Shown here piece by piece: positions 44,522 through 53,100 of a stretch of DNA of 64,000 nucleotides; the stretch's first letter is position 1; each line of letters begins with the position of its first letter. The stretch lies in the NCBI RefSeq assembly GCF_002849225.1, contig NZ_PKMC01000002.1:372001-436000 (forward strand), in the 5' to 3' direction. A model generated the notes under the pieces. It was given only the letters and a program-made list of their open reading frames with translations. It ran no database searches and was not told the origin of the DNA. The position numbers and the translations under genes were made by a program. The stretch comes from Actinomyces sp. UMB0138 (GTDB taxonomy: Bacteria > Bacillota > Negativicutes > Veillonellales > Veillonellaceae).

Positions 44522-45502
44522 CTAGGCGCTGCCCGTCCAAGCGTGCGAACCGTCAGTAAATTGCTGTTTCTTCCACACTGGCAGTTCCGCTTTCACCTGT
44601 TCTACGGCCTTTTCTAGCAGCTCAAAAGCTTCGCGGCGGTGTGCGGCGGAGGCAGCAGCTGCGAAGGCGACGTCGCCGACCTCGAGGTGACCGTAGCGGT
44701 GTGCGATGGCCAACTTTGCTGCCCCGGAGCCTTTGGCACAGGCCTTTGCGATCCGTTCAACAACTTTGCCAGCGTCCGGGTGGGCTTCGTAGTCGATAGA
44801 CACTACGCCCTGCCCGTCGTCGTGGTTGCGCACGCGCCCATCGAAGAGGGCGACAGCCCCCGCCTGCGGGTCGCGTACGGCTTCCTGGAGTGCAGCCACG
44901 TCAATGGGCTGGTCAGTAACGCCTGCCCACACCACCTGGGCGTCAGACCCGTCGCTGTAACCCCGGTTTTGCACGGCATGGGTGGCCCGCTGATGCGGGG
45001 TAAGCCCAATCTTTTCTGCCGGGGCGGTGTGGTCGGCGTCTGCTAGCTGCTCCGTGATGTGCGAGATGAGGGGGCCTACCGCTGCCACAGCGTCCTTCAC
45101 ACCGCCGGTGGAGCCGGGTGCGTTCACGACGAATGCGCGCGTCCCATCTAGGTCTATGACTCCTGCGACTCCCCGCGAGAGTGCGGCGGCTGGCACCTTA
45201 GGGTTGTCTCGGAGAGCCGCCTCGATGCCGCCTGCGCGTTTGCTGAGTAGGGGCGCGGTGGCCTCGGGGGTGACGTCCCGGGTAGAGAACCCGGTACCCC
45301 CGGTGGTGAAGATGATGTCGGCTCCGCCCGCAACGGCCGCCTTGATGGCGTCCTGAATGGCAGTGACCTGGTCGGGGACGATAGTAGGGGCCTCTACCTG
45401 GCCGTAGTCGGCCAGCAGCTGACATGCCAGCGGCCCGGACTTATCGGGGCGGGTCCCGGCTGCAGACCTGTCAGAAACGGTGATGACAGAAATTTTTGGC
45501 AT
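44522..45502 (-). CDS. MogA-MoaE fusion protein (molybdopterin adenylyltransferase + synthase large subunit)
   Basis: 326 residues from ATG 45502. Residues 1-155 are a MogA/MoaB domain (ITVSDRSAAGTRPDKSGPL, FTTGGTGFSTRDVTPEAT, NAPGSTGGVKDAV). A linker to about 187 leads to MoaE (residues 188-326: GAVALFDGRVRNHDDG, AIAHRYGHLEVGDVA, LPVWKKQQFTDG with the catalytic lysines). One chain thus joins two non-consecutive steps, sulphur insertion into the pterin and its adenylation. It is divergent from moeB with only 80 bp between the starts; no clear Shine-Dalgarno is seen on either side. Confidence 0.9.
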   Translation of the reverse strand: MPKISVITVSDRSAAGTRPDKSGPLACQLLADYGQVEAPTIVPDQVTAIQDAIKAAVAGGADIIFTTGGTGFSTRDVTPEATAPLLSKRAGGIEAALRDNPKVPAAALSRGVAGVIDLDGTRAFVVNAPGSTGGVKDAVAAVGPLISHITEQLADADHTAPAEKIGLTPHQRATHAVQNRGYSDGSDAQVVWAGVTDQPIDVAALQEAVRDPQAGAVALFDGRVRNHDDGQGVVSIDYEAHPDAGKVVERIAKACAKGSGAAKLAIAHRYGHLEVGDVAFAAAASAAHRREAFELLEKAVEQVKAELPVWKKQQFTDGSHAWTGSA

Positions 45503-45582
45503 GCATACATGGTAGTTGCTATCAGCGAATACGTCGTAGCGCATGTGGAAAGTGTGTCCGCACGCTTATAGGCTTGAGCACG

Positions 45583-46368
45583 ATGAGCATTACACCTGTA
45601 GCCCAGATGGGTCCCGAACTTACTGAAATTCAGCGTGACCGTTACGCCCGCCCCATGCTGTTGGAAGGCATGGGGGAGGCGGGGCAACGCCGCCTCCTTA
45701 ACTCTAAAGTGTTGGTGGTGGGGGCCGGTGGGCTTGGTTCGCCGGCGCTGCTCTACCTTGCGGGCGCGGGAGTGGGCCATCTGGGCGTGCTGGATTCGGA
45801 TCGGTTGGACACCTCGAATTTGCACCGCCAGGTCATCCACTCCACGGCCGCCTTGGGGAAGGAAAAGGTGGAGTCTGCGGCGGAGCGCATCCGCGGGCTG
45901 AACCCGGACGTGCAGGTTATTACCTACACGACCCGGTTGGATGAGGCGAATATCGACGACATCTTCGCCGCCTGGGACGTGATTGTTGACGCAACTGACA
46001 ACTTTGCGACGCGCTACTTGATAGACCAGGCGGCAACGCGAGCGGGTAAACCCGAAGTATGGGGGTCGGTGCTGGGTGCGGCCGGCCAGGTTTCTACCTT
46101 CTGGTCGGGCCAGCAAGCAGAAGCGGCCGGGGCGCCCGTGCAGGCTCGACTGCGGGATTTGCATCCGGCTGCCCCGCCCGAGGGCGTAATCCCAGTGGGG
46201 GCTGCCTCCCCGGTGATTGGCCCGCTGACGGGCATGATCGGGTCGCTCATGGCCGGCGAGGTGACAAAGCTGGTTGCTGGCTACGGGGAGTTACTGCTGG
46301 GGCGCGTGGCCTACATTGACACCGCTTCTGGCCAGATGCGCGATATTCAGTTCAAAAGTGCCAAGTGA
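45583..46368 (+). CDS. moeB: MoeB/ThiF-family adenylyltransferase without cysteines
   Basis: 261 residues from ATG 45583. GAGGLGSPAL binds ATP, DLHRQ-like NLHRQVIHS and DATDNFATRYL are E1-family motifs. The protein has no Cys at all: the two zinc-binding CxxC pairs of MoeB are missing (QARLRDLHP where CxxC is expected) and the usual catalytic-Cys loop reads VGAASP. There is no rhodanese domain. It should still adenylate MoaD, since ATP-site residues are kept, but must lack the structural zinc. moeA follows. Confidence 0.85.
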   Translation: MSITPVAQMGPELTEIQRDRYARPMLLEGMGEAGQRRLLNSKVLVVGAGGLGSPALLYLAGAGVGHLGVLDSDRLDTSNLHRQVIHSTAALGKEKVESAAERIRGLNPDVQVITYTTRLDEANIDDIFAAWDVIVDATDNFATRYLIDQAATRAGKPEVWGSVLGAAGQVSTFWSGQQAEAAGAPVQARLRDLHPAAPPEGVIPVGAASPVIGPLTGMIGSLMAGEVTKLVAGYGELLLGRVAYIDTASGQMRDIQFKSAK

Positions 46369-46389
46369 GTGGCAGCGAAGGAACAGACA

Positions 46390-47637
46390 ATGAAAGATGT
46401 AGCTGAACATTATCGGGACGTATTGCGACTGGGGCAGGCCCTGCCAGCAGAAACGCTGCCAGTGGGCGAGGCATTGGGCCGAATCCTAGCTGAAGACGTC
46501 ACCGCCCGTCTTAGCGTCCCACCCTTTACTAACTCGGCCATGGATGGTTTCGCCGTGCGGGCCCAGGAAACAGCTGCCGGAGTGGGTCTCCCGGTAGCTG
46601 CAGATATCCCCGCCGGTCGTACGGACGCCCTCACCTTGGAAAAGGGAACGGCCATGCGCATCATGACCGGGGCCCCGCTGCCGCAGGGGGCAGATGCCGT
46701 GATCCAGGTGGAACTTACTGAGGGCGGCCCCGCCAACATGGCACCTGCCGCGCCCGCGACAGTTACGTTTACCGATGCGGTTGCAAAGGGCGCCAATGTT
46801 CGCCGCGCTGGCGAAGACATTGCGGCCGGCCAGCTGCTATTTACTGCTGGCACAAGGCTGAGTGCAGCCCACCTTTCCGCCCTCGTGTCCGTCGGCTGCG
46901 GGCAGGTAGCAGTGTCGCCACAGCTGCGCGTAGGAGTAGTGACCACGGGCGAGGAACTGCGTGGCGCTGGCGAAGACCTAAAACCGGGGCAGATCCCGGA
47001 TTCAAACTCGGTGCTGGTGTCCGGGCTAGCCCGTGAAGCCGGCGCATCCCCAATCCTACGAACCTTCCACGCCGACACCGTGGACGGCTTCCTGAAGGAC
47101 ATCGACGCCGCTGCCGGGCAGGTCGACATGCTGGTGACCACCGGGGGAGTCTCGGCGGGAGCATTCGACGTGGTAAAAGCCGCTCTGCGCGAACGGGGAG
47201 TCACCTTCACCCGCGTTGCCATGCAGCCGGGCAAACCCCAGGGCTTCGGGAAAGTGGGGCAGGTTCCCATCCTGTGCCTGCCCGGCAACCCCGTGTCCGT
47301 ACTGGTGTCCTGGTACCTGTTCGCCCTCCCCCTATTGGGGGTCCTAGCAGGTGTTGACCAGCCGGCCTTCGAAGATCGCTTCGTACGCGCCCAGGTGGGA
47401 ACCGGCTGGAAACGCAAAACCGGCCGCGTCCAGTTCCTGCCAGCTACTGCCCGCGAGGGCGAAGACGGCGGCACTTCGGCACAAGTCCATGTGCACCCGG
47501 CCAGCCACGGCGGCTCCAAATCCCACTTTGTAGCATCCCTAGCGGCAGCTACGGGACTAGTGCGAATCCCCGCTGACCAGGCCGAAGTGAAGCCCGGCGA
47601 AGAAGTACCCGTCATGTGGTTCGGGAGGGCCCGATGA
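46390..47637 (+). CDS. moeA: Molybdopterin molybdenumtransferase (MoeA)
   Basis: 415 residues from ATG 46390 with AAGGAA 6 bp upstream; a GTG at 46369 adds seven residues. PPFTNSAMDGFAVRA, MRIMTGAPLPQGAD, TGEEL and TTGGVSAGAFDVVK are family motifs, and GNPVSVLVSW closes the active site. It inserts molybdate into adenylated molybdopterin. It overlaps moaC by 4 bp. Confidence 0.95.
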   Translation: MKDVAEHYRDVLRLGQALPAETLPVGEALGRILAEDVTARLSVPPFTNSAMDGFAVRAQETAAGVGLPVAADIPAGRTDALTLEKGTAMRIMTGAPLPQGADAVIQVELTEGGPANMAPAAPATVTFTDAVAKGANVRRAGEDIAAGQLLFTAGTRLSAAHLSALVSVGCGQVAVSPQLRVGVVTTGEELRGAGEDLKPGQIPDSNSVLVSGLAREAGASPILRTFHADTVDGFLKDIDAAAGQVDMLVTTGGVSAGAFDVVKAALRERGVTFTRVAMQPGKPQGFGKVGQVPILCLPGNPVSVLVSWYLFALPLLGVLAGVDQPAFEDRFVRAQVGTGWKRKTGRVQFLPATAREGEDGGTSAQVHVHPASHGGSKSHFVASLAAATGLVRIPADQAEVKPGEEVPVMWFGRAR

Positions 47638-48113
47638 AATTTACTCACCTTACCCAATCCGGCGACGCCTACATGGTAGACGTGACCGCCAAAACCCCCA
47701 CCGTGCGCGAGGCGACCGCAATCGGGAAGGTCGAATGTTCGCCCACTGTCATGCAGGCATTGCGCGACGGCACGGTACCCAAAGGTGACGTGCTGGCCGT
47801 AGCTCGCATCGCCGGGATCGCGGCAGCCAAACGGGTACCGCAGCTGCTCCCGCTCGCCCACACGATAGGGGTTCACGGCGCGCAAGTGGATCTGCAACTG
47901 CAAGAAGACCACGTGGCCATCACTGCCATCGTGCGTACCGCCGACCGCACCGGCGTAGAAATGGAAGCGCTTACCGCCGTGTCCGTGGCCGCCCTCGCCA
48001 TTGTCGACATGGTCAAGGGCGTGGATCGCTCCGCCCAGATCACCGACTGCAAGATCATCCACAAGGCAGGCGGGCGTTCCGGCGACTGGCACCGGGCCGG
48101 ATACGAAAAGTAG
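47634..48113 (+). CDS. moaC: Cyclic pyranopterin monophosphate synthase (MoaC)
   Basis: 159 residues from ATG 47634, overlapping the moeA stop (ATGA), GGGAGG upstream. AAKRVPQLLPLAHTIG corresponds to the usual KRTxxLIPLCHPL: the His is kept while Cys-His-Pro-Leu reads Ala-His-Thr-Ile. DMVKGVD keeps the catalytic Asp and Lys, and the C-terminal HKAGGRSGDW is typical. It works after MoaA. Confidence 0.92.
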   Translation: MKFTHLTQSGDAYMVDVTAKTPTVREATAIGKVECSPTVMQALRDGTVPKGDVLAVARIAGIAAAKRVPQLLPLAHTIGVHGAQVDLQLQEDHVAITAIVRTADRTGVEMEALTAVSVAALAIVDMVKGVDRSAQITDCKIIHKAGGRSGDWHRAGYEK

Positions 48114-48141
48114 AGGCGGAAGGGGCTGCCTCTATCCGCCT
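48112..48141. terminator. Inverted repeats between convergent moaC and modBC
   Basis: AGAGGC (48112-48117) with GCCTCT (48128-48133), and AGGCGGA (48114-48120) with TCCGCCT (48135-48141), are alternative stems. No T-run; it may slow convergent polymerases. Confidence 0.4.
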
Positions 48142-48149
48142 GCGGCTAT

Positions 48150-49667
48150 CTACGGCCTGGTTTCGGCACCATCTACCCGGCCATGCCGGATCAGCACATC
48201 GAAGCTGGAAAGCCGCTTCGCATCCTCGACATCGTGGGTCACTAGCACCGCCGTAAACGGGGAAGCCGCCAGCCGTCGCGCGAGCTCGTTGCGCACCGCC
48301 TGCGCCGACGGCTCATCAAGGCCCGCCATCGGCTCATCCAACAACACCACATCGGGGTCTAACGCCATCGCCCGCGCAATAGCAGTGCGCTGCGCCTGCC
48401 CTCCAGACAGCTGTGTCGAACGTCGATCTGCCAGCGCTAACATGCCCACCGCGCGCAATTCGGCGGTGGCGCGCTCGCAGGCCTTCTTGGCACTCACTCC
48501 GCGTGCCCGCAACCCAAATTCGACGTTTCGCCGCACGCTCATGTGTGGGAATAGCAGCGACTTCTGCTGCAGCAGCACAATGCGCGGGTTAGGCGGGGTA
48601 AAACTGACCGCGCCCGCAGAGGGGGTGAGAGTCCCGGATATGAGCGACAACAGCGTGGATTTGCCCGACCCGTTCGGGCCCATGACTGCGGTCAGCACGC
48701 CGCCAGGCAGGTTCACTTTTAGGTGCACGCCGCGGTCTTGTACCTGCGCGTCTACATGTATTTTGGGGCAGGACGAGGGCGAAGCAGAAACGGGCAGTTC
48801 GCCCTCAGTAGTCGCTTCCGCCTCGACCGGATGTTTCTTAGAGCTGCGCCTTTGCAGTTCCTGCATTTCAGCCTCGGTCCGGCCGCCGGGTAGGTGGGCT
48901 GCTAGGGCATTAGCTCCGAACAAGATCGCTAGCGCGAATGCTAGCAGGACTACGGAGAGGGCCAGGGCCTCGTCGGTAGAGGACTGTCGCTGTAAGTAGA
49001 TAGCTAGCGGCATTGTCTGCGTGGTGCCCTGCAACGAGCCCGCGAAAGTGATAGTGGCGCCAAACTCTCCCAACGCCCTCGAAAAGGACATGGCTGCCGC
49101 CGAAAGGACGGAGGGAAACATGACTGGCAAGGTGACCAGGAAAAACGTACGGGTGCGTGAGGCCCCCAAAGAGCGGGCAGCCTGGTCGTATTCGGAACTG
49201 CGCGTCCGGATCGCACCTTCAAGTGAGGAAACTAAGAAAGGCATGGCCACAAACGTCTGGGCCATGATGACCGCCAGGGTGGTAAAGCCAATTTCGATTC
49301 CCATAACGGACAGGTGCTCGCCAAGTAGCCCGCGCCGGCCCCAAGTTAGCAGTAGGGCCAGGCCCGCCACAACCGGTGGCAGCATCATGGGCAGAGTCAC
49401 CACCGTGCGCAGCAGGCGCGCCCACCAGCGGTCAGGCAGGTTCGCAAGTACGAAGGCGAGCGGCACCCCTAACAGGACACAGATCGCAAGGGTGGTTCCG
49501 CATGTGCGCAACGACAACCACAGGGCGTCCTGGGAGACTGCGGTAGAGACGAGCTGGCCAAAACGCGCCCATGGCGTCTGCACGAAGATTGTTACCAGAG
49601 GGAATGCAAGGAAGAGGGCGGCGATCCCGCCGGGCACCGTCAACCAGGGAGCATACTTTAGTTTCAT
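48150..49667 (-). CDS. ModB-ModC fusion: molybdate ABC transporter permease plus ATPase
   Basis: 505 residues. Residues 1-260 form a ModB permease with five to six helices and the EAA loop (EYDQAARSLGASRTRTF). A charged linker (about 262-300) joins the ATPase, with Walker A GPNGSGKS (330-337), LSGGQAQRTAIARAM and LLDEPMAGLD. The TOBE/Mop regulatory domain of typical ModC is absent; a separate HTH-TOBE protein is encoded upstream (50567). Each ModB2C2 transporter would thus be a dimer of the fusion. A tetraloop hairpin lies just before its start. Confidence 0.92.
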   Translation of the reverse strand: MKLKYAPWLTVPGGIAALFLAFPLVTIFVQTPWARFGQLVSTAVSQDALWLSLRTCGTTLAICVLLGVPLAFVLANLPDRWWARLLRTVVTLPMMLPPVVAGLALLLTWGRRGLLGEHLSVMGIEIGFTTLAVIMAQTFVAMPFLVSSLEGAIRTRSSEYDQAARSLGASRTRTFFLVTLPVMFPSVLSAAAMSFSRALGEFGATITFAGSLQGTTQTMPLAIYLQRQSSTDEALALSVVLLAFALAILFGANALAAHLPGGRTEAEMQELQRRSSKKHPVEAEATTEGELPVSASPSSCPKIHVDAQVQDRGVHLKVNLPGGVLTAVMGPNGSGKSTLLSLISGTLTPSAGAVSFTPPNPRIVLLQQKSLLFPHMSVRRNVEFGLRARGVSAKKACERATAELRAVGMLALADRRSTQLSGGQAQRTAIARAMALDPDVVLLDEPMAGLDEPSAQAVRNELARRLAASPFTAVLVTHDVEDAKRLSSFDVLIRHGRVDGAETRP

Positions 49668-49677
49668 AAATACACCG

Positions 49678-49699
49678 GTGGCCCGCCGAAGCGGGCCAC
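49678..49699 (-). repeat. Hairpin between modA and modBC
   Basis: GTGGCCCGC pairs with GCGGGCCAC around CGAA (TTCG on the minus strand, a very stable tetraloop). It lies between the modA stop and the modBC start with no U-run, so it may raise modA over modBC mRNA levels. Confidence 0.6.
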
Positions 49700-49709
49700 T
49701 GAAGGATTT

Positions 49710-50531
49710 TTACTTGTTGGTCGGAGCAGTGAAGCCGTACTTCTTCAAGATCTTCTGCCCGGCGTCGGAAAGGATGTAATCGACAAAGGCCTTGCCGCCA
49801 TCCTTGTTCTTAGCGGACTTGGTCAGTGCCACGCGGTAGTCGTTGACGACCATGTCGGCGTGAGGCATGTCCATGGCCTCGACCTTGTCGGAGGCCATTG
49901 CGTCCGTCCTGTAGACGATGCCGGCGTCGGCCTCTCCAGTTTCAACCTTGGCCAGGGTGTCGCCCACGTTCTGTTCTTCGGAAACCGGCGTGAACTTTAC
50001 GCCCGCCATATCGGCAACTTCCTTAGTGGCGTTGCCGCAGGGCACGCCAACAGCGCAGATTACCAGCTTCTTATCCTTCAGAGCGTTGGTGCTGAATTCC
50101 TTCACCCCGGCGGGGTTGCCCTTCGGGACGACCATGACCAGAGTGTTGGTCGCGTAAGACTTGTTGGCCTCGACGTCACCGTTCTTGTCTGCCTTGTCCA
50201 TGTTCTTCTGATCAGCGGTGAACAGAGCATCAGCCGGCGAACCCTGGTGGATCTGGTCGACTAGGTTCTGGGATCCGTCGAAGCTGAAGGTCACCTTGGT
50301 GCCCTTGTTCTGCTTCTCGAATTCCTTACCTAGTTCGGTGAAGGCATTGGTCAGGGACTTAGCCGCGAAAATGGTGACCTGCCCGTAGTTCTTGCCCTGG
50401 TCGGACTGGGCAGACTGGGAGGTTTCCGACTTGGCATCGTCGGCCTTCTGGTTGTCGGTAGAAGAACAGCCAGATAGGGCCATGGCTGCGGCTGCCACTA
50501 GGGCAAGACCGGTACCAAACTTGCGGAGCAT
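49710..50531 (-). CDS. modA: Molybdate-binding lipoprotein (ModA)
   Basis: 273 residues. The signal peptide ends in ALSGC (lipobox). FAAKSLTNAFTELGKEFE and FSFDGSQNLVDQIHQGSPAD are the oxyanion-binding segments of ModA. It delivers molybdate or tungstate to the ModBC fusion. It is the second gene of a three-gene unit behind the HTH-TOBE gene. Confidence 0.95.
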   Translation of the reverse strand: MLRKFGTGLALVAAAAMALSGCSSTDNQKADDAKSETSQSAQSDQGKNYGQVTIFAAKSLTNAFTELGKEFEKQNKGTKVTFSFDGSQNLVDQIHQGSPADALFTADQKNMDKADKNGDVEANKSYATNTLVMVVPKGNPAGVKEFSTNALKDKKLVICAVGVPCGNATKEVADMAGVKFTPVSEEQNVGDTLAKVETGEADAGIVYRTDAMASDKVEAMDMPHADMVVNDYRVALTKSAKNKDGGKAFVDYILSDAGQKILKKYGFTAPTNK

Positions 50532-50566
50532 ATGTAACTGCCTTTCGTCGCGGCCAAGCCGCGTGC

Positions 50567-50941
50567 TTATTTAACGATGGAAACGTTCGTAGCCTTGATT
50601 TGCGCCTTTGCAATGACGCCTGGCTTTAGCTCCAGGTCGTTTACGGCCTCGGTAGAGATCAGCGATACGACCCGGTAGGGGCCGCACTGCATTACGACTT
50701 GGCTCATGACCTTGTCCGAGACTACTTCTAGGACTAGGCCTTCCAGTAGGTTGCGGCTAGATACGTGATGACTCGGTTCGTGAGTGTTCGCATTCTTTAG
50801 GTATTCGGCCAGAGATTCCCCTTTGACCTGCAACGGCGAAGAATCCTTTTCAGCCTGAATTCGGCCGTCGTCAAGCCAGCGGCGAACAGTGTCGTCAGAG
50901 ACACCGAGCAGACGCGAAACTTCAGAAATACGGTAATTCAT
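50567..50941 (-). CDS. Small HTH-TOBE molybdate-responsive regulator
   Basis: 124 residues from ATG 50941 (AAGGTGG 5 bp upstream); a GTG at 50950 is an alternative. The N terminus YRISEVSRLLGVSDDTVRRWLDDG is a MerR/excisionase-type helix-turn-helix. Residues about 58-124 form one TOBE/Mop domain (SRNLLEGLVLEVVSDKVMSQ to the end). This is a compact substitute for ModE. It leads the modA-modBC unit and may bind the inverted repeats just upstream. Confidence 0.85.
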   Translation of the reverse strand: MNYRISEVSRLLGVSDDTVRRWLDDGRIQAEKDSSPLQVKGESLAEYLKNANTHEPSHHVSSRNLLEGLVLEVVSDKVMSQVVMQCGPYRVVSLISTEAVNDLELKPGVIAKAQIKATNVSIVK

Positions 50942-50960
50942 CAATACCACCTTATCTAGT

Positions 50961-51032
50961 ATTTGCGGATTAGGACAAACATTTACGCCGCAAATGCGGA
51001 AGCGTATGTTGGGTAGGTGAGCTGCGTAAATG
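50961..51032. promoter_or_regulatory. Nested inverted repeats in the regulator/FecCD divergent region
   Basis: ATTTGCGG (50961-50968) with CCGCAAAT (50988-50995); CATTTACGC (50980-50988) with GCGTAAATG (51024-51032); CCGC AAAT GCGG in between. These are good candidates for the operator of the HTH-TOBE protein. The rest of 51033-51294 shows only a TTTGGG/CCCAAA hairpin (51131-51150). Confidence 0.5.
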
Positions 51033-51294
51033 CAGTCTCTGTTGCCACCATAGCCGAGGGCGGGCGGGAGCGTTGGTGGGGAAAAGATGGGGTAAGCACA
51101 AACTTTCGCGGGCGTCCGATCGGGGCGGATTTTGGGAGGGCGTACCCAAAGGCCCAGGATGTAGCGGATTAGCGCTCATTGAGGCGGGTAGGAAAATTTT
51201 TAGCCAAATAAATCACATGCGCTCAAATATCCGCTTTATGCCCGAAAGTGCGACAGTAGATAGTAAATATGTCAGCAGATGCGGAGGGGGATGG

Positions 51295-52308
51295 ATGCGC
51301 AGATCTGCCGGGGTGCAGCTAGCCCTCCTTCTGCTTATTTCCCTTGTGATGTTGCTTGCAATCATGGTTATCTGTCTAACTGTAGGCAGATATGGGCTGC
51401 CCGCTAACACTATTTTTACCGCGGTCAACCCGTTTGCCAGCGCCGACCTTTCTGCCGCAGATGCGACTGTCCTCTACCAGGTGCGCCTTCCCCGCATGGC
51501 GGGTGCCGCCCTCGTGGGTGCCGCGCTGGCGCTTGCTGGCGTGTCCTATCAGGGCATCTTCCGCAATCCACTGGTATCGCCCGGAATCTTGGGCGTATCG
51601 CAGGGCGCCTCAGTGGGGGCCGCAGGAGCAATTCTGCTGGGCCTCACTACGCTGGGAGTATCCGTAGCGGCCCTAATAGGCGGCATCTTGGCAGTACTGC
51701 TTGCTACCTCCATTCCGCGCCTGCTGCACAACGATTCGACCCTGATGCTGGTGCTCTCGGGCGTAATAATCGGCGGCTTCGGATCCGCCCTCGTGGGAAT
51801 CTTGAAGTTCGTTGCGGATCCGGAAACGGAGCTTGCCGCGATCGTGTTCTGGCAGATGGGCTCCCTTTCGGATGTGCGTACTGATTCGCTCGCACAATGC
51901 GCGCTGCTCGCCGTGCCCGCCGCTGCGCTACTGCTGGCAATGCGCTGGCGCATCAACGTGATTTCTCTGGGTGACCAGGAGGCGGCGGCGTTGGGCGTGA
52001 ATCTGCGCAGGGATCGCGCCGTGGCAATTCTGGCCGCCACCGTGCTGACCGCCGCTGCCGTATGTTTGGCGGGAACTGTGTCGTGGGTAGGGCTAGTAGT
52101 ACCGCACCTGTGCCGCCTAGTTGTGGGTCCGAACAATTCGCGGCTGTTGCCACTGGCAGTTACCTTCGGCGCCTCTTTCATGGTGGTGGTGGATACGCTG
52201 GCGCGCTCGCTCAGCCAGATGGAAGTGCCCCTTGGGGTCGTCACGGGCATGATTGGCGCACCGCTATTCCTGCTGCTGCTAGCGGTGGGCAAGGTGAAAA
52301 TTCGATGA
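51295..52308 (+). CDS. FecCD-family ABC transporter permease (molybdate/tungstate or metal-chelate uptake)
   Basis: 337 residues from ATG 51295, with GGAGGGGG upstream; longer in-frame starts would add about 74 non-conserved residues. About 9-10 helices; VRLPRMAGAALVGAALALAG, GISQG-like LGVSQGASVGAAG and GTVSWVGLVVPHLCR are FecCD/BtuC signatures. This fold carries iron-siderophore, heme, B12, and in MolBCA molybdate/tungstate. Its place in the molybdenum island favours the last, by inference. It overlaps the ATPase gene by 4 bp. Confidence 0.85.
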   Translation: MRRSAGVQLALLLLISLVMLLAIMVICLTVGRYGLPANTIFTAVNPFASADLSAADATVLYQVRLPRMAGAALVGAALALAGVSYQGIFRNPLVSPGILGVSQGASVGAAGAILLGLTTLGVSVAALIGGILAVLLATSIPRLLHNDSTLMLVLSGVIIGGFGSALVGILKFVADPETELAAIVFWQMGSLSDVRTDSLAQCALLAVPAAALLLAMRWRINVISLGDQEAAALGVNLRRDRAVAILAATVLTAAAVCLAGTVSWVGLVVPHLCRLVVGPNNSRLLPLAVTFGASFMVVVDTLARSLSQMEVPLGVVTGMIGAPLFLLLLAVGKVKIR

Positions 52309-53096
52309 GCCTGTTGCAACTGGAAAACGCCGGCTTCTACTACCGCGAAAACGAGTGGGTATTCCGCGACGTAAACCTAGACCTTGCAGCCGGGCAAACC
52401 CTATCGATACTAGGGCGAAACGGCGCCGGTAAATCAACGCTCTTGCAGGTGGCACTCGGCCTGCTGCCCCCAGCTGAGGGCGAAGCGCGCCTGGACGGGG
52501 CAGCCACCACTCACCTGAGCGCTGCCAAGCGGGCCCGCCTAGCGTGCTACCTGCCGCAAGCAGAAAATGTCTCCGTTGCCTACTCGGTAACCGACTATCT
52601 ACTGATGGGGCGAACCCCCTATCTGGGGGCCTTCAGCTCGCCCAGGAAAAAAGACCGGGCTCGCGTGCGCGAAGTGATAGCCGAAATGGGGCTGGACAGT
52701 TATGCGGACCGTCCCATCAACGAACTTTCCGGAGGCGAAAAGCAGCGCATCGGCTTCGCACGCGCACTAGTACAGGGCTCCCCACTGGTGGTTATGGACG
52801 AGCCGACGGCCGCCCTCGACATGGGAAACCAAATACGCACCTTGAAGAAGATGCGGGAGCTAGCCGCGGAAGGATACGCGGTCGTGGCCACCACCCACGA
52901 CCCAAACCAGGCGTTCCTACTGGGAGGCAAAGTCGCCCTGATGGAAAAAGGCAAACCCGTGCGAGTCGGCGAGGCGGCAGAAGTGCTGACCACTGACTCG
53001 CTCACGGAACTTTTTGGAACCCCCATCCAGGTGCGCTGGGACGACCAGCTGCGCAGGCACGTGTGCCTAGGGGCCAAGAAAATTGAAGAAAGGTAA
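52305..53096 (+). CDS. ABC transporter ATP-binding protein (FepC/MolC-like)
   Basis: 263 residues from ATG 52305 (ATGA overlap with the permease). LGRNGAGKSTLLQVALGLL is Walker A, LSGGEKQRIGFARAL the signature and VMDEPTAALD Walker B. The DYLLMGRTPYLGAFSSP stretch is typical of importers of the siderophore/B12/MolC type. It works with the permease at 51295 and the binding protein at 53101. Confidence 0.9.
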   Translation: MSLLQLENAGFYYRENEWVFRDVNLDLAAGQTLSILGRNGAGKSTLLQVALGLLPPAEGEARLDGAATTHLSAAKRARLACYLPQAENVSVAYSVTDYLLMGRTPYLGAFSSPRKKDRARVREVIAEMGLDSYADRPINELSGGEKQRIGFARALVQGSPLVVMDEPTAALDMGNQIRTLKKMRELAAEGYAVVATTHDPNQAFLLGGKVALMEKGKPVRVGEAAEVLTTDSLTELFGTPIQVRWDDQLRRHVCLGAKKIEER

Positions 53097-53100
53097 GAAT

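Noticed and set aside
46410..48092. A 560-codon open frame antisense to moeA and moaC
   Set aside because: Both sense genes are well conserved; the antisense frame is low-complexity, rich in Ser, Pro, Thr and Arg as expected from a GC-skewed shadow.
50971..50980. TAGGACAAAC upstream of the HTH-TOBE regulator
   Set aside because: It shares the core with the inositol operators but differs at the flanks and lies in the molybdenum region, where other inverted repeats explain the site better.
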